This document shows positions 55,451 to 62,415 of a stretch of DNA of 62,415 nt, piece after piece; position 1 is the stretch's first letter, and each line of letters begins with the position of its first letter. The stretch is from Bacteroidetes bacterium GWE2_42_24 (GTDB taxonomy: Bacteria; Bacteroidota; Bacteroidia; Bacteroidales; TTA-H9). Below the pieces are notes generated by a model, which was given only the letters and a program-made list of their open reading frames with translations, was not told the DNA's origin and made no database searches. The translations under genes and the position numbers were made by a program. Location of the stretch: assembly GCA_001768515.1 (NCBI GenBank), contig MEOA01000034.1, positions 1 through 62,415 on the forward strand. Direction: 5' to 3'.

Positions 55451-55950
55451 TAGAAAGGAAGCAAAATAAAGACGAAAAACAAGCAGAACTTGAAAAGTAC
55501 CGAGACTTGGTTTTGGCAACACTTGACTATTACCTTGCTAATAAAGAAAAGCAAATCAAAACTACCGACTTTGATTCAGTTCAACATTATAAAGGACTTA
55601 AAAAACAAACAGAGGAACACTATCAAAAAGGACGACTAACAAAATTAAAGCAATGGTTTCGTGACTTGACTGAAATACAGATAGAAACAATAGACCTAAA
55701 ATTCAATGAGTATTTACGAGAGAAAACCAATTATGACATCGACATTTTTAATTCTTATTTCCAACGAGTTGACAAAGTAATCGGAAAAGGTAAAATCACA
55801 ACAGACAATCAGTTTTATGATTTAAGTATAATGGTTGACCAACTTTGCCAAAGAGAGCCAGTTGATAATGACAAAATTGAAAAGATAAATAGACTATTAA
55901 GAGAATATGAAGAACGAAAATCACGAAAAATAAAAAAGCCGACCGCATAA
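55447..55950 (+). CDS. Cassette 3b: coiled-coil protein
   Basis: A 167-residue, charged, almost entirely helical protein; the first 45 residues (QNKDEKQAELEKYRDLVLAT) look like a coiled coil. No catalytic motif seen. It starts in a 4-bp overlap with the zinc-ribbon gene and ends within the left end of element E3 (CCGCATAAC spans the stop codon). The pair forms one two-gene cassette. Function unknown. Confidence 0.7.
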   Translation: MIERKQNKDEKQAELEKYRDLVLATLDYYLANKEKQIKTTDFDSVQHYKGLKKQTEEHYQKGRLTKLKQWFRDLTEIQIETIDLKFNEYLREKTNYDIDIFNSYFQRVDKVIGKGKITTDNQFYDLSIMVDQLCQREPVDNDKIEKINRLLREYEERKSRKIKKPTA

Positions 55951-56058
55951 CACGCGGTATGAAAAATTGCCTGGACAGTCGGTTATTCATGGGTTGTAGC
56001 CCGCTTCAACTTTTGTGTAACTTGAGAGGAAATCACCCGCAATCGGCCACTTTTCATA
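55943..56058 (+). repeat. attC-like element E3, left part (split by the deleted intron)
   Basis: A divergent member of the hairpin family. The left end is CCGCATAAC, overlapping the preceding stop codon. Arm CGGTATGAAAA pairs with TTTTCATA at 56051-56058 plus CCG after the intron. The conserved box TGTAGCCCGC is at about 56006. Interrupted after CATA; the right part starts at 56430. Confidence 0.78.
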
Positions 56059-56429
56059 GTGTGCCGAGAAGCAGAACAGCGGCAAATAAAGTTCTGCCTG
56101 CTGTAATCAAGATGGTGGAAACAGTAGTAAGTTGAATCCCCGGTGTCACCTTACAGGAGGGGGCATCAAACCACCCAATGGTGCTGCTGTAAAGAGTGGT
56201 GGTACTGAGTGATTGGGTAAAGTTTCTGATCCGTTACAAAACGAACCTAAACAAAGCTTACGAATGGTTAAAACGGGTGAAGGAGCAATTCCCGAACTTG
56301 TTTTACCAATGGAAGTTAGGATTTTCATAATGTAATGTATAGATTTGTATAACAAGAGCCGTGTGATGGGAGACTATCAAGCACGGTTCTGTGAGAGGCT
56401 GAAGGGGAAGTTCCTTCGGCCTACTCGAC
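56059..56429 (+). mobile_element. Group II intron, internally deleted copy in element E3
   Basis: 371 bp. It has the same 5' end as the full-length intron (GTGTGCCGAGAAGCAGAAC) and the same 3' end (CCTACTCGAC) with domain V at 56355-56392. The junction lies near 56220: the 5' part (to GAGTGATTGGGTAAAGTTT) is joined to the last part of an ORF. Most of domain IV and the RT are gone. It cannot encode its own maturase but could be spliced in trans by the full-length protein. Sequence divergence indicates that it came from a related intron, not from the copy at 52307. Confidence 0.9.
56232..56330 (+). pseudogene. Remnant of an intron-encoded reverse transcriptase
   Basis: The last 32 codons of the RT/maturase survive: RYKTNLNKAYEWLKRVKEQF then PNLFYQWKLGFS and a stop. 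This matches RYKTSIVQAYAWLKRVKEQY ... GFS in the intact gene. There is no start codon in this copy. Confidence 0.85.
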
Positions 56430-56448
56430 CCGCCAACCGTTGGTGGCA
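56430..56448 (+). repeat. attC-like element E3, right part
   Basis: CCGCCAACCGTTGGTGGCA. The GTT core starts 9 nt after the intron junction, exactly as in E1. Confidence 0.75.
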
Positions 56449-56506
56449 ATCCTTTGACGACAGAGCAACCATCAACCGACAAACAAAAAAAGCGAGTAGT
56501 TGAACA

Positions 56507-57292
56507 ATGCAAATAATGAACTTTACGACGCATAAACATTTCAATCTTGTTTCTTCTTCTTGGGGTTCAGGACAACCCCAGGACATTGCAGCTTTGCTTG
56601 ATTCAGTTATTACCGACTTTTACTCAAACCTTGACATCGGCAAAATTCCTACTATGCCTGTTCTTGTGTTAAGCACATTGACAAGAAATCCGCCAACCAG
56701 TAATCCTGAAATAATTAAAACTGGAAATCTTGTGTTGATTTATTTAAGCACTCAAGACCTACTTTGGAGTCAGTATTCCTACCAATTTTCTCATGAACTT
56801 TGCCATTATGTAATTGATATCGACTTCCCGCCAAAGAATGGTAGGTTTGGATGGTTTGAAGAATCGTTATGTGAATTAGCATCGCTGTTTACTTTAAACA
56901 AAATGAGCATTACTTGGCAGACGAATCCGCCATACGCTAGTTGGACTTGGTATTCCGCTTCTCTAAAAACGTATGTTGACGACTTGACTTCAAAGTCAGA
57001 GAACACAATAGCAAAACGAACTAATGAGTGGCTCGCTAAAAATCTCACTGAACTATACAAAGACAGATATAAAAGAGCTGAAAACTTAATTATTGCAGTT
57101 AAGCTTCTTCCGTTTTTTACAGCGACACCCGACTTATGGAAAACAATTCAGTTCATAAAAGAAATAGCCATTACAGACGATATGACTTTTGAACTTTATC
57201 TTTCGGAATGGAAGAAACTAATTCCTGCAAGTTTACATTTGAGTTTTGACGACATTATCAAACTGTTTACAGACAATAATATTGCGACATGA
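56507..57292 (+). CDS. Cassette 4: HExxH metalloprotease-like protein
   Basis: A 261-residue protein. SHELCHYVID gives an HExxH motif at 96-100, and the Glu-rich FEESLCELASLF (117-128) about 20 residues later offers a third zinc ligand, as in gluzincin-type peptidases. No signal peptide, so cytosolic. The rest is mostly helical with IVIAVKLLPFFTATPDLW-like hydrophobic stretches. I did not recognise a named family. Starts at ATG 56507 (56516 is an alternative). Single-gene cassette between E3 and E4. Confidence 0.72.
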   Translation: MQIMNFTTHKHFNLVSSSWGSGQPQDIAALLDSVITDFYSNLDIGKIPTMPVLVLSTLTRNPPTSNPEIIKTGNLVLIYLSTQDLLWSQYSYQFSHELCHYVIDIDFPPKNGRFGWFEESLCELASLFTLNKMSITWQTNPPYASWTWYSASLKTYVDDLTSKSENTIAKRTNEWLAKNLTELYKDRYKRAENLIIAVKLLPFFTATPDLWKTIQFIKEIAITDDMTFELYLSEWKKLIPASLHLSFDDIIKLFTDNNIAT

Positions 57293-57355
57293 CAAGCAAC
57301 GAACTAAATGTGTGCAAACTTCAAGCAGACCGACTTCGGACGGACAGAAGGGCAG

Positions 57356-57501
57356 CCGCTAACAAAAACTATATGTCAATTAGGGTTTTGGTGCGGACAA
57401 TAAAGTTCGCAGCCCGCAATCCCGATAGCTATCGGGAGCATCGGGGTTCGACAGGAAAGCAACGCGCAATCACTAACTGCATATAGTTAAGACCGTTAGA
57501 C
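57356..57501 (+). repeat. attC-like element E4
   Basis: 146 bp. Left end CCGCTAAC, right core GTTAGAC, a full match to the integron core consensus GTTRRRY. Arms AACTATATG / CATATAGTT pair. The apex has the perfect 18-bp palindrome TCCCGATAGCTATCGGGA (57420-57437). It follows the cassette 4 gene after 63 bp, with extra sequence containing GACGGACAG. Confidence 0.85.
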
Positions 57502-57548
57502 TGCATTATAAATAGCATCCCTGCATTAATGAAAGAAAACTTACAAAT

Positions 57549-58682
57549 ATGCCAATAGATATAATTTCATTAGGAAAGAAAATAAATCGGTGTAGAAAAA
57601 ACCTAGCCCTTGAATTATCAGATGTTTCTGAAAAGGTAGGGATTTCTATTGAACGTTTAGATGAAATTGAAAGAGGACATATTGAACCAACTGGTGATGA
57701 GATTTTGATTTTTGCGGATTTTTACAAACAGGACTATAAGTATTTCATTAGTAATGAAAAACTGTCGGCAACAGAACAGATTGAAGTTTTATACCGAAAA
57801 TTTGGCGATGATTTTTCAAAAGAAGACCGGTGGGCATTACAAGAGTTTATTTATTTATGCGAAAATGAACAAGAAATATTAAATTACTTAGAATATGAGA
57901 ATGTAAACTTTTCTGCACCTAAGTATCCTAATGTTTATAAATCTCAGGGAGCAGAAACAGCAGAAAAGCTCAGACAATTCTTAGGGTATAAAAACGATGA
58001 ATTGTATTCTGATTTATTTTCTGAATTTAGGAAAATAGGATTACATATTTTTCGAAGAAGGCTTTGTAATTCAAAAGTATCAGGGTTATTTATTAAGCAT
58101 CCTAATGCTGGGAAATGTATTCTTGTAAATTATGACGAAGATACATATAGGCAAAACTTTACGCTCTCTCATGAAGTATGCCATGCATTACTAGATGATG
58201 AGTTTGAGTTTAGTGTTTCTTTTAAAAATGACAACGATTATAGAGAAATAAGAGCTAATAATTTTGCTAGTAGTTTCTTAATTCCTCCAAGTTTTATTGA
58301 AAAACTAAGGGCAGTAACCTGGAATGAAGAATTGATAGTAGATGTAGCAAATCAATTAAAAGTTAATGTTCAAACTTTACTTATAGCCTTAAAATCTAAT
58401 AATTGCATTGGTAAATCCCAATATGAAAGATTTATGGTGTTAAAAATACCCAGAAAACAAAAAGAAGATTTTGAATTAAAAGGGGTTTCACCTACAATTA
58501 TAGAATCAAAAAAGACATTGCTTGAGAAAGGTTTATCAACGTATTATGTTCGAAATTGTCATGAGGCATATAAAAATGGGCACATTTCTTCTGGAAGGTT
58601 GGCGGAAAATCTATTAGTGGATGAATCTGAGTTGACTTCCATTTTAGACTTGTTTAAACTGAAATTGGATTATGAATATTGA
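57549..58682 (+). CDS. Cassette 5a: XRE-family HTH plus ImmA/IrrE metallopeptidase (antitoxin-like)
   Basis: A 377-residue protein. Residues 5-65 form a Xre/Cro-type helix-turn-helix (LGKKINRCRKNLALELSDVS, then ERLDEIERGHIEP). The M78/ImmA domain follows: HEVCH zinc motif at 208-212 (LSHEVCHALLDDE) and Glu233 in REIRANNFASSFL. Such two-domain proteins repress their own operon and are cleaved or activated in mobile elements, and several act as antitoxins or regulators. The stop overlaps the PIN gene start by 11 bp. Confidence 0.9.
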   Translation: MPIDIISLGKKINRCRKNLALELSDVSEKVGISIERLDEIERGHIEPTGDEILIFADFYKQDYKYFISNEKLSATEQIEVLYRKFGDDFSKEDRWALQEFIYLCENEQEILNYLEYENVNFSAPKYPNVYKSQGAETAEKLRQFLGYKNDELYSDLFSEFRKIGLHIFRRRLCNSKVSGLFIKHPNAGKCILVNYDEDTYRQNFTLSHEVCHALLDDEFEFSVSFKNDNDYREIRANNFASSFLIPPSFIEKLRAVTWNEELIVDVANQLKVNVQTLLIALKSNNCIGKSQYERFMVLKIPRKQKEDFELKGVSPTIIESKKTLLEKGLSTYYVRNCHEAYKNGHISSGRLAENLLVDESELTSILDLFKLKLDYEY

Positions 58683-59247
58683 TATTACAGAGTTTAATAG
58701 AATAAATGTGATTGATACATGTGCTATTGATAACCTTTTATCATCAGCGACACTATATCGAGCTGCAAGGTCTTCCAATTGCAGCTTTTGCTATACAAAA
58801 TTTGTTGAATACGAAATGTTGTATAAAAACAGGAAAAATATAGATGAGAAATCCAAAGAATTGCAACAGAAACTTAAAGATGAAACATGCGCAAAAAGGC
58901 TTGAATGTCATAATTTAAGCATTGATGATTTGCAAGAAATAGAAATCCTTGAACAAAGAAAACGATTAGGAAGTGGCGAATTATCAAGTATAGCATTTGC
59001 AAAAAAAATAAATCAGAATTTCATGACAGATGACTCAAAGGCAAGAAAATTAGGGGGATTAGTTCTAGGAATTAAAAGAGTGCAGACAACACCGCATTTA
59101 GTTGGCTGGTTGTTTTATAAACGAGAATTAATTGACAGTGATTTTTCTGTAATTATTTCTGAGCATCAAAATTATAACAGACCCTTAAGTCAATACTTTG
59201 AAGAAGCATATCTGGAGAGTCTAAGAATTAGAAGTATGAACAAATAA
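58672..59247 (+). CDS. Cassette 5b: PIN-domain-like ribonuclease (toxin-like)
   Basis: A 191-residue protein with PIN-like acidic residues in order: Asp15 (NVIDTCAIDNLL), Glu103 (GSGELSSIAFAKK), and Asp120-Asp121 (FMTDDSKARKLG). PIN proteins cleave RNA with a divalent metal. The gene starts inside the end of the ImmA-type regulator, the usual arrangement for a toxin-antitoxin or toxin-like regulated pair. Its target is unknown, and PIN family assignment rests on motif pattern. Confidence 0.78.
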   Translation: MNIDITEFNRINVIDTCAIDNLLSSATLYRAARSSNCSFCYTKFVEYEMLYKNRKNIDEKSKELQQKLKDETCAKRLECHNLSIDDLQEIEILEQRKRLGSGELSSIAFAKKINQNFMTDDSKARKLGGLVLGIKRVQTTPHLVGWLFYKRELIDSDFSVIISEHQNYNRPLSQYFEEAYLESLRIRSMNK

Positions 59248-59390
59248 CACAACCTAATAATGTATATACAAAATAGGCGTGACAGTTGTAAATTCAACGA
59301 TTGTACCCCGCTTCAAAATTGTAATGATTTGATAGGTTTGAAGCCCATAGTTGCCTACTTGGCATATACTCGCCATTATGGGTTATATTA
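59245..59390 (+). repeat. attC-like element E5
   Basis: A divergent member: left AACACAACCTAATAATG with right CCATTATGGGTTATAT, GTATAT pairs with ATATAC, and AATAGGC with GCCTACTT. The right core is GTTATAT (59382-59388). The central box is TGTACCCCGC. It overlaps the PIN gene stop. Confidence 0.75.
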
Positions 59391-59405
59391 AAAGGACTAC
59401 CAACT

Positions 59406-60125
59406 ATGGAGAATGAGTATAAAATAATTTTTTCACCCTCTAAGATTGACTTGAAAAAAATTGAAGATTGGTTGATTCAAGAGAGGGAAAGATATGATGA
59501 CGGATTTTATTGTAATTGGAATATTATCGAGAATTCATTTGAAAGAAACGAATTGATTAGCTTAGAATTAAATGACATTCCAATTGGTTTTGTTGTTTGG
59601 CGACAATCTGACATTTTCATAGAAATAGACATCATGGAAATTTACCATGATTATCGGAGAAAAGGTTTAGGAAAAATATTTTTCAAAATGATTTCAGAGT
59701 CATACAAAGACAAGGGAGTTCTAGCAATTAAGCTTTTCTGTGAACCTAGAGAATCTCAACACTTTTGGAAAAAAATGGGATTTATTCAATTTCCAATTCG
59801 TGTTTATGCTGAGTCCGATCTCACATTTTATAAACCGCTAATAGAGATCTGTGAAACAACAGAAACTCCAAATGAATTAGATAAGATTGAATTATGGGAT
59901 GTGGAACCATATCAATCCCAAGAAAAGTCACCACGTTGGTGCTGGGACATTAGTATCGAGAATGGGATATTAGTTAAACCAATAATTCAGCCATGCAATG
60001 TGAATTGGAACATCAGGTGGACAAAGAATGGAAAAATAGAGAAAGAAGATAAGGTAAAATACTTCTCCGCAGACAATTCGATAGAATTCAGCCCTTTCAT
60101 GTATATCAAAAGATTAGATGAATAA
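59406..60125 (+). CDS. Cassette 6: GNAT N-acetyltransferase
   Basis: A 239-residue protein. The acetyl-CoA-binding motif A is at residues 78-92 (MEIYHDYRRKGLGKIFFKMI begins at 77), with the RRKGLG loop, and CEPRESQHFWKKMGFIQF is the motif B/alpha4 region. Residues 150-239 form a separate beta-rich C-terminal part (PYQSQEKSPRWCWDISIENG). Acceptor unknown. GNAT genes are frequent integron cargo. Single-gene cassette. Confidence 0.85.
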   Translation: MENEYKIIFSPSKIDLKKIEDWLIQERERYDDGFYCNWNIIENSFERNELISLELNDIPIGFVVWRQSDIFIEIDIMEIYHDYRRKGLGKIFFKMISESYKDKGVLAIKLFCEPRESQHFWKKMGFIQFPIRVYAESDLTFYKPLIEICETTETPNELDKIELWDVEPYQSQEKSPRWCWDISIENGILVKPIIQPCNVNWNIRWTKNGKIEKEDKVKYFSADNSIEFSPFMYIKRLDE

Positions 60126-60136
60126 AGAAATACAAC

Positions 60137-60281
60137 CCATAACAAAAACTATATGTCAATTGCCGTTTCCGTGCGGACAACAAGCCGTGTAGCCCGCAAT
60201 CCAGATAGCGATCGGGAGCAGTGCGGCTCGACAGGAAAATCGCCCGCAGTTGGCAACTGTATATAGTTCCATCCATTACGG
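60137..60281 (+). repeat. attC-like element E6
   Basis: 145 bp. Left end CCATAACAAAAACTATATG, right TATATAGTTCCATCCATTACG. Arms pair as in E2: CAATTGCCG with TGGCAACTG. Palindrome TCCAGATAGCGATCGGGA at 60200-60217. Box TGTAGCCCGC present. The intact right arm serves as the uninterrupted reference for the E1 intron site. The core reads ATTA, so this copy may be inactive. Confidence 0.85.
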
Positions 60282-60335
60282 TTATTTAAGTGCTCACATC
60301 ATAATAACAAGTAAACCAAATAAATTATATTGCTT

Positions 60336-61508
60336 ATGGACAACAGAGTTTATTACGGAGAATATTCTCTGAAACATTGGATTGAGTTAATTTTGAAGGA
60401 AAATATAATTCTTCCTGACTATCAACGCTATTTTGTTTGGAATGAAAAAAAGGTTGAAACGCTAATCGACACTTTTAAAAACAAACAATTTATTCCACCT
60501 ATTACAATCGGAGCGTTTAAAAATGGAAATGCCAATCAAAATTTAATACTTGACGGACAACAGCGACTAACCAGCATTTTATTAGCACATCTTGGTTTAT
60601 ATCCAGATGAAACAACATACAAAAAAGCAATTGAAAAATTTGCTAGCGAAAACGATGATGAAGACGAACCGGGCGAACAACTTGACAATGTTTTTGAATG
60701 GACATTTGAAAAATTAACTGAAAAGGGAAAAAACAAACAAGACATACTTACAAAAATTGCTGATGGCAATTACAAGAAAATTGATTTCAAAATTGACGAA
60801 AAGTTCCTTGAGACAACCTTCTTGGGTTTTTCTTATTTAGTGCCGTTTATTTCAGACGAAAAAGTACAACAGAAATATTACTCTTCTGTTTTTAGAAATA
60901 TAAACATTCAAGGAGAAGCCTTGTTGCCACAAGAAAGTAGAGCTTCATTATACTTTTTGGATAAAGACTTGGTTCAATTTTTTGTTCCAGACTTTACTAA
61001 AGCATTCGTAGTAAAAAGTGTAAGCAACGAAACTAAAATTGACTTTGTTAGATGCTTATCTTTATTGTCGCAATACAACAAAGACAAGGTTGCAAATTAT
61101 GTAGCCCGCAGTTATAAACCACAAATGGAAAAATACTATGAAGAATATATTTATTCCGTTGTCGCTGATCTTGATGCTAAGTATGGGAAATTTTCTACCA
61201 TTTTTCCGAACAATAAATATGACGACCGTTTTTCAAGTTTGCAACAAGCACTAATTTCATTGGATATTCCAAAACAATCCCCGTCAATTATTGATTTGGA
61301 TATGTATTTCTTTGGCCTTACATATACGATTATCTTTGAAAACAAAACGATAGACGTTACCAAAAAGGACGAACTAAAACAAAAAATTGAAGCTAAAATA
61401 AGCGAGTTTAAAAAGGACAATTCTCATACAAGAGCACCTAGTAATTTAGGCCATTTAAGGTCTAGAATTAGTTCATCAATTGAAATATACGAAAAATATG
61501 CGTCCTAA
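60336..61508 (+). CDS. Cassette 7a: DUF262 domain protein
   Basis: About 390 residues from ATG 60336. Residues 10-75 carry the DUF262 (ParB-like nuclease fold) features: HWIELILKENIILPDYQRYF, KVETLIDTFKNKQFIPPITI and the DGQQR motif (ILDGQQRLTSILLAHLG). DUF262 occurs in GmrSD-like and other anti-phage proteins, where it acts on nucleotides or DNA. A DUF1524 HNH domain is not visible here. The rest is helical. Its end overlaps the HEPN-like gene by 11 bp, so the two products probably form one system. Confidence 0.85.
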   Translation: MDNRVYYGEYSLKHWIELILKENIILPDYQRYFVWNEKKVETLIDTFKNKQFIPPITIGAFKNGNANQNLILDGQQRLTSILLAHLGLYPDETTYKKAIEKFASENDDEDEPGEQLDNVFEWTFEKLTEKGKNKQDILTKIADGNYKKIDFKIDEKFLETTFLGFSYLVPFISDEKVQQKYYSSVFRNINIQGEALLPQESRASLYFLDKDLVQFFVPDFTKAFVVKSVSNETKIDFVRCLSLLSQYNKDKVANYVARSYKPQMEKYYEEYIYSVVADLDAKYGKFSTIFPNNKYDDRFSSLQQALISLDIPKQSPSIIDLDMYFFGLTYTIIFENKTIDVTKKDELKQKIEAKISEFKKDNSHTRAPSNLGHLRSRISSSIEIYEKYAS

Positions 61509-62226
61509 CATTCACACAGATTTCATATTATCACCAATTACAGACATTTTGAAAGATGTTGTGTCTGCAAGCGCAGGAATTGGAAGTGGTATAGAAACAT
61601 TTACTTTGTGCGACTATGTAATGCAATCTGTATTCATAAGAATGACAGGATTTCAAGAACAGAAAATGAAATGTGTTTGTTGGGAAATGGCAACTGTTGA
61701 TTACGAATATAGATACGAATTCACAAGAACACCTTTGGGCGAATGTTCAAGCTATTCAGAGAAACAAAAGATTTACAGAGACTTGGTTAAACAAATTGAA
61801 AAATATGGATTAGAGTTTTCTAAGATTGACATTGGCAAACAAGACATATTGAAAACGACTTTTTCTGACATTTTAGATACATTTTCTAATACCAATTTAT
61901 CAATTTGGGCTCAGAAAGATTTTTTAAACTTCCAAACTATTTCAGATCAAATTAAGGATAGCCATTTTGCTAGTGAGAAAGGCAGCCTATTTTCAGACGC
62001 TTCATTGAGAAAAATGTATGAAGAACATTTGTATAGACAAAGAAATAGAATTGCTCACAACACATCATCGTACCAACAAAATTTGCCAACACTAAAAACT
62101 TTGATAGACGAAGATTTTAAATACGAAAATTATTTTGTTTACTTTTCCATATTAGTGTTAATAGACAAAATATTCATAGAACTGTATAAAAAATATTTAG
62201 CAAATATTGAAGACAAAGGAAATTAG
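61498..62226 (+). CDS. Cassette 7b: HEPN-like protein
   Basis: About 243 residues from ATG 61498; a TTG at 61480 is less likely. It is mostly helical. The motif RQRNRIAHN near residue 190 fits the HEPN RX4H signature (R-N-R-I-A-H), a metal-independent RNase active site seen in many toxin and defence proteins. It is paired with a DUF262 gene by an 11-bp overlap, so an RNase effector controlled by the DUF262 partner is a plausible but unproven reading. The last gene of the array. Confidence 0.7.
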   Translation: MRPNIHTDFILSPITDILKDVVSASAGIGSGIETFTLCDYVMQSVFIRMTGFQEQKMKCVCWEMATVDYEYRYEFTRTPLGECSSYSEKQKIYRDLVKQIEKYGLEFSKIDIGKQDILKTTFSDILDTFSNTNLSIWAQKDFLNFQTISDQIKDSHFASEKGSLFSDASLRKMYEEHLYRQRNRIAHNTSSYQQNLPTLKTLIDEDFKYENYFVYFSILVLIDKIFIELYKKYLANIEDKGN

Positions 62227-62415
62227 CAGCAGAAAAACGCCCGCTAATAAATAGGACTCTGAGCGGTCTACTAGACCCGGCAAGGAGTACAGGTTGAACT
62301 ACATCCTTCAACAGACTATGTACTTACCGGCAGTTATCGGAATAATTCAGGTTCTTTTCTAATTTGAGTGGGTAGTTATACCTTTGCGGCAAAAACAAAG
62401 TATATGACAAGCGGG
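62227..62415. other. Right boundary of the cassette array and next promoter
   Basis: A lone CCCGCTAATAAATA at 62242 is the only trace of an attC left end; no matching right arm follows. GGTCTACTAGACC (near 62258) is a short palindrome. The region then resembles ordinary intergenic DNA and may lead to a gene beginning ATG at 62404, with only four codons (MTSG) in the window. Confidence 0.5.
62379..62386 (+). promoter_or_regulatory. -7 box of the gene at the window edge
   Basis: TACCTTTG matches TAnnTTTG, in the same context (TATACCTTTGC) as the B12-locus promoter at 6983. The gene would start about 18 bp on (ATG 62404), a short leader for this phylum. Confidence 0.45.

Overview
The window is chromosomal DNA of a Bacteroidota bacterium, most likely in or near the Bacteroidales. 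The support is a type IX secretion (T9SS) C-terminal sorting domain, a DUF4954 protein, a cobalamin-riboswitch/TonB-receptor/BtuG-like lipoprotein locus, -7 promoter boxes of the TAnnTTTG type, and Bacteroidetes-style short palindromic repeats. No rRNA, tRNA or CRISPR array was recognised.

Region 1 (1-1173) is repeat DNA: a dispersed repeat whose diverged second copy lies at 49770-50345, then a tandem array of about 62-bp units. Region 2 (1174-6911, + strand) holds a MATE exporter, two glycosyltransferases, a lipid kinase and a ROK-family sugar kinase. Region 3 (6951-10370) is a vitamin B12 uptake unit: terminator, promoter box, cobalamin riboswitch, BtuB-like TonB receptor and a BtuG-like beta-propeller lipoprotein. 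Region 4 (10895-48100, almost all - strand) has housekeeping genes (nadD, tag, a SIS isomerase, DUF4954, an aquaporin, a membrane-anchored spermidine-synthase-like protein, TamB) and secreted proteins (sortilin-type beta-propeller, IgGFc-binding domain protein, T9SS cargo, class 3 lipase). It also has a peptide-degradation block: C69 dipeptidase, YfcC-type carrier, Xaa-Pro aminopeptidase and M28 peptidase. tsaD (+) closes the chromosomal part.

Region 5 (50740-62250) is the most unusual part. It is AT-rich, all its genes are on the + strand, and it is built like an integron cassette array. A decayed tyrosine-recombinase C-terminus is followed by one- or two-gene modules, and six of the seven modules end in a 130-150 bp hairpin-forming element with attC-like AAC...GTT ends. 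Cargo: a PD-(D/E)XK HsdR-N-like nuclease, an unknown protein, a zinc-ribbon/coiled-coil pair, an HExxH protein, an XRE-ImmA/PIN toxin-antitoxin-like pair, a GNAT acetyltransferase, and an overlapping DUF262/HEPN pair.

Two of the hairpin elements carry group II introns. One is full length (1892 bp) with a reverse transcriptase. The other is a 371-bp internally deleted copy. Both sit exactly 9 nt before the terminal GTT core of their host element. A third mobile layer is an 18-bp palindrome nested in the apex of three elements. The whole reads as a fossil or trans-mobilised integron-like platform carrying defence-type cargo. No intact integrase is in the window.
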